The notes under the pieces were generated by a model. That model did not search any database. It had not been told where the DNA came from and was given only the letters and a program-made list of their open reading frames with translations. A stretch of DNA of 54,276 bases from Gammaproteobacteria bacterium (lineage in GTDB: Bacteria > Pseudomonadota > Gammaproteobacteria > UBA6186 > Azoamicaceae): assembly GCA_018061325.1 (NCBI GenBank), contig JAGOUJ010000003.1, positions 3,326 through 57,601 of the forward strand, read 5' to 3'. Made by a program: the position numbers and the translations under genes. Within the stretch, counting starts at the first letter, position 1; the number at the start of each line of letters is the position of its first letter. Positions 8,334-15,229 of the stretch are shown here, in pieces.

Positions 8334-9125
8334 ATGACAAAGCGTCGTGCACCCGAACTTGCCGTTGAAACACACACTATCCAAATACGCAGTCAGGCAT
8401 CTGAAGAAAGAAAACCTAAAAGAATTAAGACAGCCTCAGATCAAACAAGCCCGCAAAAAGACCAGACCTTATTATTTAGTGCGCGATCACATCATGTCGA
8501 TCAAACATTACGCGAGAAACCATCTCTTGCGACGAAACGAGTCGAATTTTTCAATTATTTAAAAGATGTCATTGGAAATGACGATACACTAGATTATGAA
8601 ATAGCGCAGACCGCAGACCTACTGGCACAAGAAGCTTACAAGACTCCATGCCACTCATCCATTCAGCACAATTATGGAAGAGCGAAGCGTTTCTATAATG
8701 ACGTGATTAATAATACGAAAACGAATGCTGAAAAGTCAAAGGCCGCGTATGAATTAGCTAAGTTCTATCGAGACGGTAATGCCCATTTACCGCAGCACCA
8801 AGAGCAAAGCATCGCTTGGTATACGATTGCTGGGCTACTGGGAAGCGTAGAAGCCCAGTTTGAATTGGCCCAAATTTATGAGGCGTCTGCTCAGGAATAT
8901 GGCTTGCCTGAAGATTTCACCCAAGCCATAAACTGGTATCAAAAGGCGGTGGATCAGTCTCATGCGGATGCTCAAGAAGCTTTATCAAAGCTTTGGCTAC
9001 TCAGCGCAAATGCTGTGATCAAGGATATCGAAAAAGTTGAAGCGCAAGTGAAACGACTTATCGATCGATTAATCAAGACGCGACGTTTTAGTGAGGCAGA
9101 CAAACACAGCGTATGCCCTCAATAA
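8334..9125 (+). CDS. Sel1-like repeat protein
   Basis: The 263-residue protein has a charged, disordered N-terminus (residues 1-70) and no signal peptide. Sel1/TPR-type helical repeats occupy about 135-220: AAYELAKFYRDG, QSIAWYTIAGLLGSVEAQFELAQIYE and QAINWYQKAVDQSHADAQEAL show the WY-x-A and A-x-LA spacing of the family. Such repeats mediate protein-protein contacts, and Legionella-type bacteria use them in host interaction, but nothing here proves export. It is a single-gene unit with its own strong promoter and a long terminator hairpin. Confidence 0.75.
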   Translation: MTKRRAPELAVETHTIQIRSQASEERKPKRIKTASDQTSPQKDQTLLFSARSHHVDQTLREKPSLATKRVEFFNYLKDVIGNDDTLDYEIAQTADLLAQEAYKTPCHSSIQHNYGRAKRFYNDVINNTKTNAEKSKAAYELAKFYRDGNAHLPQHQEQSIAWYTIAGLLGSVEAQFELAQIYEASAQEYGLPEDFTQAINWYQKAVDQSHADAQEALSKLWLLSANAVIKDIEKVEAQVKRLIDRLIKTRRFSEADKHSVCPQ

Positions 9126-9135
9126 CCTGCACGTT

Positions 9136-9208
9136 CTCATCTGCTAGCCTCAACCCTAAGCAAAGATCTGTGTTTAGGGTTGCCCTATCAGATGAGTTAT
9201 TGATTTTT
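9136..9208. terminator. Nested-hairpin terminator after the Sel1 gene
   Basis: CTCATCTG (9136-9143) pairs with CAGATGAG (9189-9196), enclosing a perfect inner stem CAACCCTAA (9151-9159) with TTAGGGTTG (9174-9182). A run of five T follows (9204-9208). It separates the Sel1 gene from the convergent tRNA-Arg and may act in both directions. Confidence 0.7.
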
Positions 9209-9219
9209 AAGTATTTTCA

Positions 9220-9295
9220 TGGTGCCCCGGGGCGGATTCGAACCGCCGACCTGTCCCTTAGGAGGGGACCGCGCTATCCACTGTGCCACCGGAGC
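9220..9295 (-). tRNA. tRNA-Arg (anticodon CCU)
   Basis: The minus strand folds into a 76-base cloverleaf: acceptor GCTCCGG with CCGGGGC, anticodon stem GTCCC/GGGAC around loop CTCCTAA (anticodon CCT, reads AGG), a normal T-arm GTTCGAATC, and encoded CCA. It lies eight bases after the stop of the small membrane protein gene, probably one transcript. Confidence 0.95.
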
Positions 9296-9302
9296 AAAGA
9301 TT

Positions 9303-9449
9303 TTAGTGTAGCCACTCGTAAATAGCGGCTGCTATCAGACCTATACTTCCTAGCAACAGCATGAGCTGTAACATGCTTAGGCCAAAGGTATGATAACGTT
9401 CAAGGTGCAGGGATTCTTTGAGTTTGGGATTAAAGCGTGGATTCGTCAT
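9303..9449 (-). CDS. Small single-span membrane protein, 48 residues
   Basis: ATG 9449 has AAGGAG nine bases upstream and the frame ends with TAA at 9303. The N-terminal half is polar (FNPKLKESLHLERYHTFG). The C-terminal half is one hydrophobic span of about 20 residues (MLQLMLLLGSIGLIAAAIY). The gene is directly upstream of tRNA-Arg and probably co-transcribed with it. The strong ribosome site and the clean membrane segment support a real gene; its function is unknown. Confidence 0.6.
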   Translation of the reverse strand: MTNPRFNPKLKESLHLERYHTFGLSMLQLMLLLGSIGLIAAAIYEWLH

Positions 9450-9499
9450 AAAGGACTCCTTATGGATAAAATCGTTGTAATAACGCCCCTAGCAAATAG

Positions 9500-9703
9500 C
9501 TATGTAATACTATCATACATGCTTAGTAAAAAGACTTGAAGGAAGAAGGTTCTTAAATAAGGCAGTTGCTTAGCAAAGACATGCAGACCTATGGTGTGAT
9601 ATGAATGGTTCTTTATATCGAGCTTGTAGTCAATAAGTTTTTCAACAAATTTTTCAAGCTTAAATTCTACATAATTTTGGTCTAAAGGATGCTGTAAGTT
9701 CAT
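9500..9703 (-). CDS. Hypothetical protein, 67 residues, downstream of the AAA/PD-(D/E)XK gene
   Basis: The frame from ATG 9703 starts 14 bases after the stop of the AAA-ATPase gene, with AAGG about ten bases ahead of it. The product is lysine- and leucine-rich (EFKLEKFVEKLIDYKLDI) with a hydrophobic C-terminus (LRTFFLQVFLLSMY). I recognise no domain. Position suggests translation with the upstream gene, but it could be a chance frame. Confidence 0.35.
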   Translation of the reverse strand: MNLQHPLDQNYVEFKLEKFVEKLIDYKLDIKNHSYHTIGLHVFAKQLPYLRTFFLQVFLLSMYDSIT

Positions 9704-9717
9704 TTTTTATGTACCTT

Positions 9718-11436
9718 CTAAATGGTATCCATGATTGATTTATAAACAAACTGTTTCCCATAAAAAACAAGGCATAATTTTAAGATCTTTTGAATATGAG
9801 GCAGTCCTTTTAGGCCAAGGTCGTAGTGCTTTTGATTGATTTGCTCAAGACCCTCTTCAGCCAATTTTTCATAGTGTTCAGTATTTTTTTCAGTCTCAGC
9901 ACCCTTAAATTCAATAATAATACCTAAATGATTATTTTTGTCTTTTGGGATTAAGATTAAATCCGGTCTACCGATGCCTGTTTCTTTATTAGACTGAATA
10001 TCATGTGTACCTTTTACAATAGAACTCATCCCTAGCATAAGCATGTGGTAGCTGTTTTCCTTTTGCAAATCAAAATAAGAAGCATTGCTTAGCATAAAGT
10101 CCTGAAGCCATTCAACAAAAGAATTTATATCTCCCTTAACTAAATAGTTTAAACAATTGTGATATTTATCTGAATATTCTAACGAATCTATAAATCTAAT
10201 AAATATATTTCTATAGCTAGAATCTACTTCGTAGTTTGGGATCATTAAATGATACTTGTTGAGCGTTCCAGATTGAGTTGGCTCTCCGATTGTTTTTAAA
10301 TAACCTAAGGCCCATAAAAGACTCCATAAAACCTCTTCTTTTCCGCCTTCTTTCATTTGATCAAAGGAAATATAATCATCAATTACAGACTCAATAGAGG
10401 ATCCTGAGATCAATAGGCTTAGCTTTTCTTTTACCGAAGGTCCAGACTCAGCAAATATAGTGTTAAGAAGCGTCTCACTGCCTGTTTTAATCCAATAGTC
10501 CTTTAAAGCCCCTTTATCGTCAATACAATTCAAAATGGACCATGGATTATAAACATCTGTCAAATGTCCTGATTGGTAGCCATTGTACCACTTCTGTACA
10601 GATGGAAGGTCTAAAGGAATTTCGCTTTCAGAAAAAAGCATTCTAAGCTCATCTTCTGAAAAACCAAAAAACTGGCTATATTTTTCATCCATCAAGGAAT
10701 AAAGCTTTAGATTGTTTAGGTCAGAAAGCATGCTATTTTTAGACAACCTCAAAATTCCAGTAAGCACTCCTTTTTCCATGGCGTTATTGCCTTTTAAAGC
10801 GGAACCTAAAAGCGTTTTAAAGAAATCAACGGCTCTATCAAAATATTCATTATTATAAGCTGAATTTAACGGGGTGTCATACTCATCAATTAAAATCATG
10901 ACCTTTTTTTTGTAATGTTTTTTTAAGCATACACAAAGGAATTTTAAAGCATTTGATAGCTCAGACGGGCTGGCTGTTTTATCTATTATTTTTTTGAAGG
11001 TCGTTTTTTGACTATCCAACAAATGAAGGGAGTTGAGTAATGTTGTTGCATGCTCACTGTAAATGCTAGCCATTAAAATAGATACTTCTTCCAAAAAGCT
11101 GTCCCAAGAGTCTTTTTTAATATCCTTGAAGCTAATAAATATTACTGGCCTGCTACCTTGGTGTTTCAAATAAGATCCGCCAGATTCTTTGGCAATGCAT
11201 AAGTGATCAAATAGTCCCTGTGTAGAACAGCCCTCTACTTCAGGTGCAAAAAAGTATCGAATCATAGACATATTCAGCGTTTTACCCCAACGCCTAGGTC
11301 GAATGATAAGTGAAACCTTAGCTCCAGTATCAATGAATTCTTTAATAAAAAGCGTTTTATCGACAAATAGAAAGTTATACTCTTCTGAAACAAGCTCAGA
11401 AAAGTCATCGACTCCCAAAGGTATTTTTTTAGTCAT
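9718..11436 (-). CDS. AAA-ATPase-like / PD-(D/E)XK nuclease-superfamily protein
   Basis: This 572-residue protein matches the AAA-ATPase_like plus PDDEXK architecture (the DUF1703 type). PLGVDDFSELV at the N-terminus is typical, RPRRWGKT (about 46-53) is the family's variant Walker A, and VMILIDEYDTPL (about 180) the Walker B. The C-terminus holds GRPDLILIP (about 490) and IIIEFKG (about 508-514), the D...ExK nuclease-like core. The family is expanded in amoeba-associated and arthropod-associated bacteria; its substrate is unknown and a mobile origin is suspected. ATG 11436 is preferred over TTG 11439, with AAGG about nine bases upstream. No transposase lies next to it. Confidence 0.85.
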   Translation of the reverse strand: MTKKIPLGVDDFSELVSEEYNFLFVDKTLFIKEFIDTGAKVSLIIRPRRWGKTLNMSMIRYFFAPEVEGCSTQGLFDHLCIAKESGGSYLKHQGSRPVIFISFKDIKKDSWDSFLEEVSILMASIYSEHATTLLNSLHLLDSQKTTFKKIIDKTASPSELSNALKFLCVCLKKHYKKKVMILIDEYDTPLNSAYNNEYFDRAVDFFKTLLGSALKGNNAMEKGVLTGILRLSKNSMLSDLNNLKLYSLMDEKYSQFFGFSEDELRMLFSESEIPLDLPSVQKWYNGYQSGHLTDVYNPWSILNCIDDKGALKDYWIKTGSETLLNTIFAESGPSVKEKLSLLISGSSIESVIDDYISFDQMKEGGKEEVLWSLLWALGYLKTIGEPTQSGTLNKYHLMIPNYEVDSSYRNIFIRFIDSLEYSDKYHNCLNYLVKGDINSFVEWLQDFMLSNASYFDLQKENSYHMLMLGMSSIVKGTHDIQSNKETGIGRPDLILIPKDKNNHLGIIIEFKGAETEKNTEHYEKLAEEGLEQINQKHYDLGLKGLPHIQKILKLCLVFYGKQFVYKSIMDTI

Positions 11437-11637
11437 CAAATATAAACCTTAAAATTAAATGGAGCTTTCATAAAATACAATCCCCTGAGACCTATGCTTT
11501 TATTCAAGCTCATACTAATGAATCTTAGCATATAGCACGCCAATAGTGTTTCTAAATAACACCCCGTCAACAATGACGTGCAACGCTTGGTTGCAGCGTA
11601 GACCCAAAGAATACCATTATATAACCCCTACCTATAA

Positions 11638-11775
11638 CTCAACTTTCCCATTCATGGTAGGGCTGATGATGGTCTCGCCTCTTGCGCTGCCTATGCCAAT
11701 TTAATGGCCCTACAAGCTAATCTACCCGCTTTAGATTTCGAAGTGTTAACTTTAAGTCATAGAACAGAGTCTTAA
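11638..11775 (+). pseudogene. Open C-terminal fragment of an unidentified protein
   Basis: Between an in-frame TAA at 11635 and TAA at 11773 lies a 45-codon frame reading like real protein (HGRADDGLASCAAYANLMAL, then QANLPALDFEVLTL). It has no plausible start at its 5' end and I cannot name the family. It looks like the surviving C-terminus of a deleted gene. The flanking 11440-11637 shows nothing recognisable. Confidence 0.35.
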
Positions 11776-11948
11776 TCGCTATCACGTTTAAGAGATGATG
11801 CAGCAGTACTAGCATGTTTAGAGGGATGATTTTGAGAAGAGACTTTTTCAATGTCCGTAGAAGTTCGTACCGATACTGCAAGCATCTTTTCCCTCAGCTG
11901 GGGGTTTTGCAGATAAGGATTGGTAGCAGACAAGGGAAGCTTTTCCAC
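11772..11948 (-). CDS. Small protein with an NPYL...SVRTSxxIE motif; possible antitoxin
   Basis: A 58-codon frame from GTG 11948 to TAA 11772 encodes EKLPLSATNPYLQNPQLREK followed by MLAVSVRTSTDIEKV. I recall the pattern NPYL-(K/R)DP-x(n)-SVxTSSAIEG from small proteins of many proteobacteria; its S/T-x-x-x-E part recalls Fic inhibitory motifs, but the final G is lost here. No ribosome site precedes the GTG and the frame is open further upstream, so the start is uncertain or the gene is damaged. It overlaps the plus-strand fragment by four bases. Confidence 0.4.
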   Translation of the reverse strand: MEKLPLSATNPYLQNPQLREKMLAVSVRTSTDIEKVSSQNHPSKHASTAASSLKRDSD

Positions 11949-12144
11949 AGGTGATATTGTAGCAAAAAAGCAGCTTGAAAAGAGCTGATTAAAAAGCCAG
12001 TTTTTTATTTTCCATCTTCGTTAGGATTATTTTCTTTTTTTATGGTATGCCCTTTGTCTTGTTTCACAGTCTATCCTAAACGTTGGACTTAGGGGGGGCT
12101 ATGGTTGCTCAATTCCGAAAATTTTCATGAAGCCCTTGTTTTAG

Positions 12145-12220
12145 TGGTGGAGCTGAGGAGGATCGAACTCCTGACCTTTGCATTGCGAACGCAACGCTCT
12201 ACCAACTGAGCTACAGCCCC
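12145..12220 (-). tRNA. tRNA-Ala (anticodon CGC)
   Basis: The minus strand gives a complete 76-base cloverleaf: acceptor GGGGCTG/CAGCTCC, D-arm AGCTCAGTTGGTAGAGC, anticodon loop TTCGCAA (anticodon CGC, reads GCG), T-arm GGAGTTCGATCCTCC, and encoded CCA. The gene stands alone. Confidence 0.93.
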
Positions 12221-12238
12221 CCGCCATGAATGAATCCT

Positions 12239-12267
12239 ACGATACCGGTAGATCGCGTAAATGGCAA
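12239..12267 (-). promoter_or_regulatory. Promoter of tRNA-Ala
   Basis: On the minus strand TTGCCA (12267-12262) and TATCGT (12244-12239) are spaced by 17 bases. Initiation near 12232 would be about 12 bases ahead of the mature tRNA. The -10 is weak but the geometry is good. Confidence 0.5.
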
Positions 12268-12291
12268 CTGTCTATTAATTATGTTATTTAT

Positions 12292-12320
12292 TTGACTATA
12301 AGCTCTTGAAGCACTATTCC
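12292..12320 (+). promoter_or_regulatory. Possible promoter of the sigma-54 activator gene
   Basis: TTGACT (12292-12297) and TATTCC (12315-12320) are 17 bases apart, 38 bases before ATG 12358. The -10 box is poor, so the call is tentative. Confidence 0.35.
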
Positions 12321-12357
12321 TAAAGATAGGTATTCACGCTGACAAGGGCTATACATC

Positions 12358-13179
12358 ATGACGACCCATAATCAAACACCTCTTATTGGCTGTAGTGCGG
12401 GTATCAAGCGGGTTCAACACCTTATCGATCGGGTGGCGATGAAGTCGACCAGCGTATTAATTTTAGGCGAATCGGGTACGGGTAAAGAATTGGTCGCCCG
12501 ATCGCTGCATGCCTTATCCAGACGGGCTACAGGCCCCTTTGTGGCTCTTAACTGTGCTGCGATTCCGTTAGAGTTATTGGAAAGTGAACTTTTTGGACAC
12601 GAGAAGGGTGCTTTTACCGGAGCTATTGGTACACGACAAGGTCGTTTTGAACTGGCTTCGGGAGGGACTTTGTTTTTGGATGAAATTGGCGATATGCCAG
12701 CTGGGATGCAGGCCAAGTTATTACGGGTTTTACAAGAGCAGGTTTTTGAGCGGGTGGGTTCTAATCGGTCGATCAAAGCCAATGTACGTATTGTGGCAGC
12801 CACCCATCAAGATCTGGAAAAGGCCATGCATCGGGGGAGCTTTCGAGAAGATCTTTTTTATCGCTTGAATGTATTTCCCATAGACATTCCACCTCTAAGA
12901 GAACGCAAAGAAGATATCCCCTTGCTGGTTGATTATTTTATTGAGCAACACGGGCGTGCGCATAGTAGTGTGATGAAAATGGAACCCAAAAGTTTGAATG
13001 CATTGATTCATTATGATTGGCCTGGTAATGTACGAGAATTAGCGAATGTCATTGAACGGTTAATGATTCTTTATCCCAATCAAAACATTGCGCCGAAGGA
13101 TCTACCTAAACCGCTTAGGGTATCGGAAGCGCCTACTCAGAAATCCCCACGTGCCAAAGCATGTGATCTGAAGGACTAA
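12358..13179 (+). CDS. Sigma-54 activator reduced to the AAA+ domain
   Basis: The 273-residue protein is almost wholly a sigma-54-interacting AAA+ domain: Walker A GESGTGKE (37-44), the sigma-54 contact loop GAFTGA (84-89), Walker [12 protein letters not shown] (102-112), [13 protein letters not shown] and WPGNVREL. Enhancer-binding proteins such as FleQ/NtrC use ATP hydrolysis to open sigma-54 promoters. There is no N-terminal receiver or FleQ domain, and after PKDLP only about 25 polar residues remain, so the Fis-type DNA-binding helix-turn-helix is missing. All motor motifs are intact. The nearby FliA-type sigma factor makes a FleQ origin plausible, but no flagellar structural gene is in view. 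Confidence 0.9.
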   Translation: MTTHNQTPLIGCSAGIKRVQHLIDRVAMKSTSVLILGESGTGKELVARSLHALSRRATGPFVALNCAAIPLELLESELFGHEKGAFTGAIGTRQGRFELASGGTLFLDEIGDMPAGMQAKLLRVLQEQVFERVGSNRSIKANVRIVAATHQDLEKAMHRGSFREDLFYRLNVFPIDIPPLRERKEDIPLLVDYFIEQHGRAHSSVMKMEPKSLNALIHYDWPGNVRELANVIERLMILYPNQNIAPKDLPKPLRVSEAPTQKSPRAKACDLKD

Positions 13180-13203
13180 ATGGTACTATTAGAAATCCAA
13201 TAC

Positions 13204-13222
13204 GTTTTTCCGAGTGTGCATG
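13204..13222. repeat. 19-bp repeat, copy 1
   Basis: GTTTTTCCGAGTGTGCATG occurs here and again, exactly, at 22417-22435. Both copies lie just after the stop codon of a short minus-strand signalling gene, and between convergent genes. Confidence 0.85.
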
Positions 13223-13225
13223 CTA

Positions 13226-13534
13226 TTATTCGATCTCGAAAAGCTCATCGAGCTTGGTAATGACCAGAATTTTTTTCACATCAGGGTTGGGGTTTTTGAG
13301 TCGAATATTGGCCGCATCTCCCCCTGCATAGTCTCTTAAGGCTAAGAGCATCCCTAAAGCGGAGCTGTCTAAATAGTCGGCTTTACTTAAATCGATAATA
13401 TAAGCCTGAGGCTTGGGTTGTTGCTTTTCATAGGCACTCCTAAAAAGAGGCAGGGCACTAAAGTCAAAACGACCTTCAACGCTTATGGTCAGTGTGATGC
13501 CATTGGCCGAGATGTTTGTGTGAATCGTTGTCAT
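13226..13534 (-). CDS. STAS-domain protein (anti-sigma factor antagonist type)
   Basis: The 102-residue protein is a single STAS domain: an N-terminal beta sheet (ITLTISVEGRFDF), then AYIIDLSKADYLDSSALGML (44-63), which holds the serine (57/58) phosphorylated in SpoIIAA-like antagonists. AGGAG stands six bases before ATG 13534. It lies 21 bases downstream of the L,D-transpeptidase gene on the same strand, so the two probably form one transcript. Such proteins capture anti-sigma or other switch partners. No partner kinase is in the window, though a FliA-type sigma factor is divergently encoded next door. Confidence 0.85.
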   Translation of the reverse strand: MTTIHTNISANGITLTISVEGRFDFSALPLFRSAYEKQQPKPQAYIIDLSKADYLDSSALGMLLALRDYAGGDAANIRLKNPNPDVKKILVITKLDELFEIE

Positions 13535-13555
13535 TGTATACTCCTGCGCACTGTT

Positions 13556-14299
13556 TTAGGGGTGTGTTCCATCGATTAAGTGTACCACTTCTCCGATCGG
13601 AATGTGATTGAAAAGATCTTCTATATCCGTCGCATACATGCGCATACAGCCATGACTGCTACGTTGTCCTACACTGGTGGGCGCGGTTGTGCCATGGATT
13701 AAAATACCGGGGATCCCTAGATGAATCGCATAGCGTCCCAAAGGATTATGAGGGCCAGGTGCAACCCGGTCGGGCAGTGGATGACCATTGGCCTCGGCTT
13801 CCGCCTTAATCGAAGCAGGTGGGTGCCAGGTTGGATTTGGCTTCTTAGAAACAACTGTGGTGGTACCACGGGGGGTTGTCCATCCTTTACGTCCTACACA
13901 GAGTGGATAAGTGCTTACGAGTTGCGTATCAGGGTGATAATAATAGGCACGCATTTCACTCAGATTGACTACTAAACCTTGGCGGGGTGCATTCACAGGT
14001 AGGTAAAAAACACTCGGAATGGTGACCATCGTCCCTTGTTTAAGCTTCGTACCTTTTAGTGTTGGATTCGCTTCTCGCATCGCTTGCTGCCCGATGCTAA
14101 ATCGTTCTGCGATACTCGCAAGGGTGTCACCCACTTTGGCAGGGATCTCTTCAATCTGACCAATCTGATTACCCGTTTTAGGAATCGTGTAGGTAAGAGC
14201 TTGCAGGGTGTTACTCACGATACTGAGAAGTATCACCGAGATAATGCCCAATATCTTGGCACTCTGTTTTTGTATTACCTGAGGTTTTGTATGAAACAT
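13556..14299 (-). CDS. LysM plus YkuD L,D-transpeptidase
   Basis: The preferred start is ATG 14299, with AAAGGG seven bases upstream; longer frames begin inside polar sequence. Residues about 10-33 form a signal or anchor segment (ILGIISVILLSIVSNTLQA). A LysM-like part follows (VGDTLASIAERFSIGQQAM), then the YkuD catalytic domain with IHGTTAP and SHGCMRM, which contain the catalytic His and Cys. This ErfK/YbiS type cross-links peptidoglycan by 3-3 bonds or attaches lipoprotein to it in the periplasm. About 247 residues, normal for the family. It is followed by the STAS gene. Confidence 0.9.
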   Translation of the reverse strand: MFHTKPQVIQKQSAKILGIISVILLSIVSNTLQALTYTIPKTGNQIGQIEEIPAKVGDTLASIAERFSIGQQAMREANPTLKGTKLKQGTMVTIPSVFYLPVNAPRQGLVVNLSEMRAYYYHPDTQLVSTYPLCVGRKGWTTPRGTTTVVSKKPNPTWHPPASIKAEAEANGHPLPDRVAPGPHNPLGRYAIHLGIPGILIHGTTAPTSVGQRSSHGCMRMYATDIEDLFNHIPIGEVVHLIDGTHP

Positions 14300-14455
14300 G
14301 TATAAGCCCTTTATGATTCTGTTTGGGTTCATCAACCAACGGTTCTTGGTTGTTAGACAGTCGAGAATGCATTGGTTCCTCTAAAAAATAGGTGCTATTG
14401 CCTCGGAATGAGTCTTGCATAGATAAGCATGTGATCGAAATAAAGGAGCTTATGC

Positions 14456-15163
14456 ATGCGATCTCTTGCAGCCTCAGAAGAGGCTTTTCAAAAGGCTGTT
14501 GTCGAACAACATGGATCCTTGGTAACGCAGATTGCCAAACATTTATGGAGACATTTATCCGCATCGCTTTCTGTGGATGATTTAACACAGGCGGGTGTAA
14601 TTGGTTTATTAGAAGCCGCACGAAATTATAATGCTGAAAAAGGGGCGAGCTTCGAAACCTATGCACGGATCCGTATTCGCGGATCGATTTTAGATGAAGT
14701 GCGTAAAGGGGATTGGGCACCACGTTCTGTACATCGCAATAGACGACGTATTTATAAGGCCGTGCGAGAGATTGAAAATAAAACGGGGCGTGATGCACGC
14801 GATCGAGAGGTAGCCGATCATTTAGCCCTTAGTATGCAAGAGCATCATCAGATTGTACAAGATACACATAATACACGTTTAGCCATGTTGGGTGATTTAG
14901 GTATGGAAGAGGACATCGGTATGGGCCTTTGCAAAGAACCCACGCTCTTAGAAGGTTTAGAATATGAACAATCCAAACAATCCTTAGCCAAGGCCCTTGA
15001 AAAACTGCCCGAACGTGAGCAACAGGTGCTTCAACTATATTATCAGGAAGAACTCAATCTGAAGGCTGTGGGAAAAGTCTTAGGTGTGAGCGAATCTCGT
15101 ATTAGTCAAATACACAGCAAGGCTATGTTGCGTTTACAAGACGCTATGAAAGAAGGTTTTTAA
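14456..15163 (+). CDS. fliA: FliA-type (sigma-28) RNA polymerase sigma factor
   Basis: The 235-residue sigma-70 family protein has region 2 (SVDDLTQAGVIGLLEAARNY, then ETYARIRIRGSILDEVRKGD), the FliA-type WAPRSVHRN segment, region 3 and a region 4 helix-turn-helix (LNLKAVGKVLGVSESRISQI). FliA normally directs late flagellar and motility genes. The start ATG 14456 has AAGGAG seven bases upstream. No flagellar gene or FlgM is nearby, so targets may lie elsewhere or have changed. The gene is divergent from the L,D-transpeptidase and convergent with sohB. Confidence 0.88.
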   Translation: MRSLAASEEAFQKAVVEQHGSLVTQIAKHLWRHLSASLSVDDLTQAGVIGLLEAARNYNAEKGASFETYARIRIRGSILDEVRKGDWAPRSVHRNRRRIYKAVREIENKTGRDARDREVADHLALSMQEHHQIVQDTHNTRLAMLGDLGMEEDIGMGLCKEPTLLEGLEYEQSKQSLAKALEKLPEREQQVLQLYYQEELNLKAVGKVLGVSESRISQIHSKAMLRLQDAMKEGF

Positions 15164-15174
15164 CGAAGGTCTTA

Positions 15175-15229
15175 CCCCCACCCCCGCACAGCGAGAGTGG
15201 GCAAGGTGGGGGCGGTTGCGAGGGTTTTT
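15175..15229. terminator. GC-rich inverted repeat between fliA and sohB
   Basis: CCCCCACC (15175-15182) pairs perfectly with GGTGGGGG (15205-15212), and a T run lies at 15225-15229. It sits between convergent stop codons and probably ends transcription of fliA. The G/C composition resembles the REP-like elements elsewhere in the window. Confidence 0.5.

Noticed and set aside
9113-9325. 70-codon plus-strand frame
   Set aside because: Most of it is the antisense of tRNA-Arg; GAPGRIRTADLSLRRG is a well-known spurious translation.
14211-14798. 195-codon minus-strand frame over the fliA start
   Set aside because: It overlaps fliA and the L,D-transpeptidase start, has no ribosome site and shows no recognisable domain.
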